Positions 61,706-64,000 of a DNA stretch of 64,000 nt are shown piece by piece (positions within the stretch are counted from its first letter, which is position 1; each line of letters starts with the position of its first letter). Origin of the DNA: Pilimelia anulata (GTDB lineage Bacteria; Actinomycetota; Actinomycetes; Mycobacteriales; Micromonosporaceae); assembly GCF_014647895.1 (NCBI RefSeq), contig NZ_BMQB01000005.1, forward strand, positions 310,001 through 374,000, given 5' to 3'. The notes beneath the pieces are model-generated. The model saw only the letters and a program-made list of their open reading frames with translations, was not told where the DNA came from and did no database searches. Position numbers and translations under genes: made by a program.

Positions 61706-62311
61706 TCAGCCCCGGCGGCGGGCCGCGTCCAGTTCCAGGCAGTCGTCGTACGCCGGCAGCAGGCCGCGCTCCCGCGCCTGCGCGAGCGTCGGGGCGACCC
61801 GGTCCCGGTCGGACAGCACCGGGCCCGCGGCCGCGGGCACCGGCAGCCCGAGCGCGGGGTCGAAGGCGGACAGCGCGTGCTCGTGCCGGGCGTCGTACGA
61901 GCCGGAGAGCAGGTACGCCATCACCGTGTCGTCGGACAGCGCGACGAACGCGTGGCCGAACCCGGTCGGGAAGTACACCGCCGCGTGGCCCTCCCCGTCC
62001 AGCGCGACCGCGGCCCACCGGCCGAACGTCGGCGAGCCCACCCGCAGGTCGACGCCGACGTACCGGGCGCGGCCGCGCACGCAGTACGCGTACTGGGCCA
62101 GCCCCGGCGGCGCCGCGGTGAAGTGCAGCCCGCGGACCACGCCGCGCCGGGACCGGCTGACGCTGGCCTGCGCGACCGGGAACAGCGGGTGCCCGACGGC
62201 CGCGGCGTAGCCGGGCTCCTGGTACGGCGACGCGAAGTGGCCGCGCCGGTCGGGGAAGACGTCCGGGGTGAACGCGAACGCCCCGGCGACCGGGAGCGCG
62301 CGTGCGCGCAT
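61706..62311 (-). CDS. dTDP-4-keto-6-deoxyhexose 3,5-epimerase (RmlC/EvaD type)
   Basis: 201 residues of the cupin-fold RmlC family. The catalytic His is H63 in RRGVVRGLHFTAAPPG, and YFPTGFGHAFVALSDD is the conserved strand pair near the active site. VFPDRRGHFASPYQEPGYAA is also typical. It converts D- to L-configured deoxysugars by epimerising C-5 (and C-3). Its presence suggests at least one of the two sugars is of the L series. The ATG lies behind GAGAGGATCGCC. It is the third gene of the operon with glycosyltransferase and ketoreductase, although a 68-bp gap follows it. Confidence 0.93.
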   Translation of the reverse strand: MRARALPVAGAFAFTPDVFPDRRGHFASPYQEPGYAAAVGHPLFPVAQASVSRSRRGVVRGLHFTAAPPGLAQYAYCVRGRARYVGVDLRVGSPTFGRWAAVALDGEGHAAVYFPTGFGHAFVALSDDTVMAYLLSGSYDARHEHALSAFDPALGLPVPAAAGPVLSDRDRVAPTLAQARERGLLPAYDDCLELDAARRRG

Positions 62312-62331
62312 GGCGATCCTCTCGGTTCGGG

Positions 62332-62367
62332 CCGGCGGCGCCGGGAGGCCCCTCCCGACGCCGCCGG
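62332..62367. terminator. 17-bp inverted repeat between SARP and epimerase genes
   Basis: The arms 62332-62348 (CCGGCGGCGCCGGGAGG) and 62351-62367 (CCTCCCGACGCCGCCGG) pair with one mismatch. It lies after the SARP stop and before the epimerase start on the same strand, so it may terminate or attenuate transcription of the sugar operon. Confidence 0.55.
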
Positions 62368-62434
62368 CGGCCAGCGCCGGCCGCCCGCGGCGGCCGGCCC
62401 GCTCGGCCGTCCTCCGCGGCGGCCGGGCGGCGGG

Positions 62435-63271
62435 CTACATGCCGGAGCCGGTCGGGCGCAGGGCCGCCCGGCCGTGGGCGGGGTTGAGCCGCTGCGGCGA
62501 GTCCAGCTCGTCGTCCGAGCGCAGGACCGCCTGTTGCAGCTCGCGCAGCCGCGCCGACGGCTCCACGCCCAGCTCGTTGTTGAGCGTGTTGCGCAGCGTC
62601 TTGAACGCCTGCAACGCCTGCCACTGCCGCCCGGACCGGTACAGCGCGACCATGTAGTACGCGCAGAGGTTCTCGTGCATCGGGTGCTGCGCGGTCAGCA
62701 CGGTGAGTTCACTGAGGACGGCGTTGTGCCGGCCCAGGTGGATGTCGGCGGCGATCCGGCTCTCCAGCGCGTTGAGCCGCCCCTCCTCCAGGCGAGCCAC
62801 CTCGATGCTCAGCGGCATCCCCGTCCGCACGTCGACCAGCGCCTGCCCGCGCCACTGGGTGAGCGCCATCCCGAGCAGCCGGGACGCGGCGGCGAAGTCG
62901 CCCGCCTCCATCGCCTTGTTGCCGGACCGGACCAGCTTCTCGTAGCAGCGCACGTCCACCGACTCCGGCGGGATGTCCAGGACGTACCCGTCGAACCGGG
63001 TCGCCAGGATCTCCTTGGCCTTGCCCCGGGCGCCGGGCGGCAGGGCCGAGTCGATGAGCCGGCGGACCTGCAGGATGTAGGTCTGCAACGTCGTGCGCAC
63101 ACTCGGTGGGGGTCGATCGCTCCATAACTCTTCGATCAATGTCGGCACGGACACAATTCGTTGTGCGTGTAGCGCGAGAAGTGCGAGAACTTGCCGCGGC
63201 TTGGCGGCGGTGGGGGTCAATGACTTGTTGTTGAGTGTGGCCTCGAACTCACCCAGAATCTTGATCTGCAT
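62435..63271 (-). CDS. SARP-family pathway activator with a TTA codon
   Basis: 278 residues, the size of small SARPs such as ActII-ORF4 and DnrI. The OmpR-like DNA-binding domain (1-95) has IKILGEFEATLNNKSLTPTA, KPRQVLALLALHAQRIVSVP and LIEELWSDRPPPSVRTTLQT. The bacterial transcriptional activation domain (98-245) has EVARLEEGRLNALESRIAAD and HPMHENLCAYYMVALYRSGR. Leu49 is encoded by TTA (63125-63127 on the plus strand), a codon that in Streptomyces-like genomes needs the bldA tRNA. The ATG follows GATGAGGGACG. It probably activates the promoters carrying the TCGAGCG repeats. Confidence 0.95.
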   Translation of the reverse strand: MQIKILGEFEATLNNKSLTPTAAKPRQVLALLALHAQRIVSVPTLIEELWSDRPPPSVRTTLQTYILQVRRLIDSALPPGARGKAKEILATRFDGYVLDIPPESVDVRCYEKLVRSGNKAMEAGDFAAASRLLGMALTQWRGQALVDVRTGMPLSIEVARLEEGRLNALESRIAADIHLGRHNAVLSELTVLTAQHPMHENLCAYYMVALYRSGRQWQALQAFKTLRNTLNNELGVEPSARLRELQQAVLRSDDELDSPQRLNPAHGRAALRPTGSGM

Positions 63272-64000
63272 CGTCCCTCATCATTGCTCGCCCCGTCGTG
63301 CGACGAAGGGCACCGGCTGCTGCAACCGCCACGCACGGACCGACGAGTTTCGCCGCGGCAGAGCAGGCGGACTACGGTTCGGTTTGCGGGCGCGTGGGTA
63401 ACGAGCATGTCAGAACGCGGGACCTGACGCAATGATCCAATCCCGGCACTCAGCGTCATATACCCGGGCGCTTCCATAGGCCGATTATCTGCGTCGTGAA
63501 ACACTTCGCGGTAAAGCCGTCCGTATACGACAGGTGATGCGGCGGTTACCGGCTCGCCGGCGCGGCTTGAGCGAGAATCAGTCCGCGCACGCCGCGGTGG
63601 TGGGCGGGGGTGCGGCGGGTCCGCGGCTGCGGACCGGGGCGGCCGGTGACGCGGCAATCGGCGAATAGTCAATGGACGGTGGTCGCGCAAGGTCGCTGTC
63701 ATGTATCCGACAGCCACCAACAAGGTACTGAGGTACCGAATGGCTGCGACGCAGCGTCAACACGGCGCGACTCGCCGCGGCCTGCACCCGGACAAGTCAG
63801 GATTGTCGGAAAAGCGACTAGCTGCACGTGGCGAAAGGCGGGCGCCGATCCGGACCGGGAAACCGCCCGCCGGCGGCCGGGAATGTGCGGCGGCCCTGTT
63901 CGCGGCGGCGGCGCGGATGCGCGCTGGGCAGCATACTCCGACCCGCGGGAGCGGTACAGTCCGCCCCGCCGGCCGGCACACCGCCCCGAATCCGGCCCGG
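63272..64000. promoter_or_regulatory. 729-bp gene-free region upstream of the SARP gene
   Basis: GC content falls in several short stretches here, and no frame looks like a real protein. It contains a 12-bp palindrome CGTCGTGCGACG (63294-63305) just upstream of the SARP ribosome site, a larger inverted repeat at 63691-63718 and GGTACTGAGGTACC (63724-63737). This is likely the regulatory region of the SARP gene and perhaps of a gene beyond the right edge. Confidence 0.5.
63691..63718. promoter_or_regulatory. 10-bp inverted repeat, possible operator
   Basis: GGTCGCTGTC (63691-63700) and GACAGCCACC (63709-63718) pair at nine of ten positions with an 8-nt centre, ATGTATCC. The spacing puts the two halves about two helical turns apart, as for a TetR-type or similar dimeric regulator. 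It is 420 bp upstream of the SARP start. Confidence 0.45.

Noticed and set aside
63217..63981. Open frames on the minus strand near the right edge (168, 69 and 74 residues)
   Set aside because: Unlike proteins in composition, without ribosome sites, and lying over inverted repeats; treated as intergenic.

Overview
The window is very GC-rich (well over 70% by eye), uses GTG/TTG starts freely with strong GGAGG-type ribosome sites, and carries SepH, the futalosine menaquinone genes mqnB/mqnD, XPB-type helicase genes and DUF5753/DUF397/DUF6879 regulatory genes. This points to an actinomycete. The gene order XPB, helicase-associated protein, mqnD, mqnB, DUF3027, sepH, serC, citrate synthase, pdxH recalls Micromonosporaceae, but this is a family-level inference made without a database search.

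Layout. (1) About 0-18 kb is conserved core: DNA repair, HAD phosphatase, cold-shock protein, menaquinone genes, a membrane protein, DUF3027/DUF2530, a MarR-MFS pair, RNA cyclic phosphodiesterase, SepH, SerC, a citrate synthase and PdxH. (2) About 18-20 kb is a small accessory locus with two frameshifted regulatory genes (HTH/DUF5753 and DUF6879). (3) About 20-30 kb holds metabolic and envelope genes: nitroreductase, acyl-CoA dehydrogenase, two CDP-alcohol phosphatidyltransferases, an exported DMFase-like protein and L-serine dehydratase. (4) About 30-33.3 kb is a second accessory patch with another frameshifted HTH/DUF5753 gene, a DUF397 gene, a tiny membrane protein with four cysteines and two exported proteins of unknown function. 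(5) About 33-36 kb holds a GtrB-like glycosyltransferase, beta-carbonic anhydrase and a SpsF-like protein with a degenerate nucleotide-binding motif.

(6) From about 35.9 kb to beyond the right edge lies an aromatic polyketide biosynthetic gene cluster. A type II minimal PKS (KS-alpha with Cys169, KS-beta with Gln161, and an ACP on the opposite strand), a two-domain aromatase/cyclase and several candidate cyclases sit beside one large type I PKS module (KS-AT-DH-ER-KR-ACP). Its AT carries methylmalonyl-type motifs and its reductive loop looks complete, so I infer that it builds a fully reduced, alpha-methyl-branched short acyl starter for the type II system. This recalls the hedamycin/pluramycin logic but adds an ER. 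Deoxysugar genes (2,3-dehydratase, one aminotransferase, two N-methyltransferases, two 4-ketoreductases, one 3,5-epimerase, two glycosyltransferases) predict two dimethylamino-deoxysugars. A P450, a flavodoxin-fold reductase, an ABM-fold protein and an unusual Thr-nucleophile alpha/beta hydrolase are candidate tailoring enzymes.

Regulation. A SARP activator gene at the right carries an in-frame TTA codon. TCGAGCG-type heptamers spaced by 11 or 22 nt occur in four promoter regions of the cluster, and these fit SARP binding sites. Strong hairpins close most convergent gene pairs. NDP-glucose synthase, 4,6-dehydratase, a C-9 ketoreductase, a starter-transfer enzyme and an efflux pump are not in view, so the cluster probably continues past position 64000.

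No tRNA, rRNA, CRISPR array or transposase gene was recognised.
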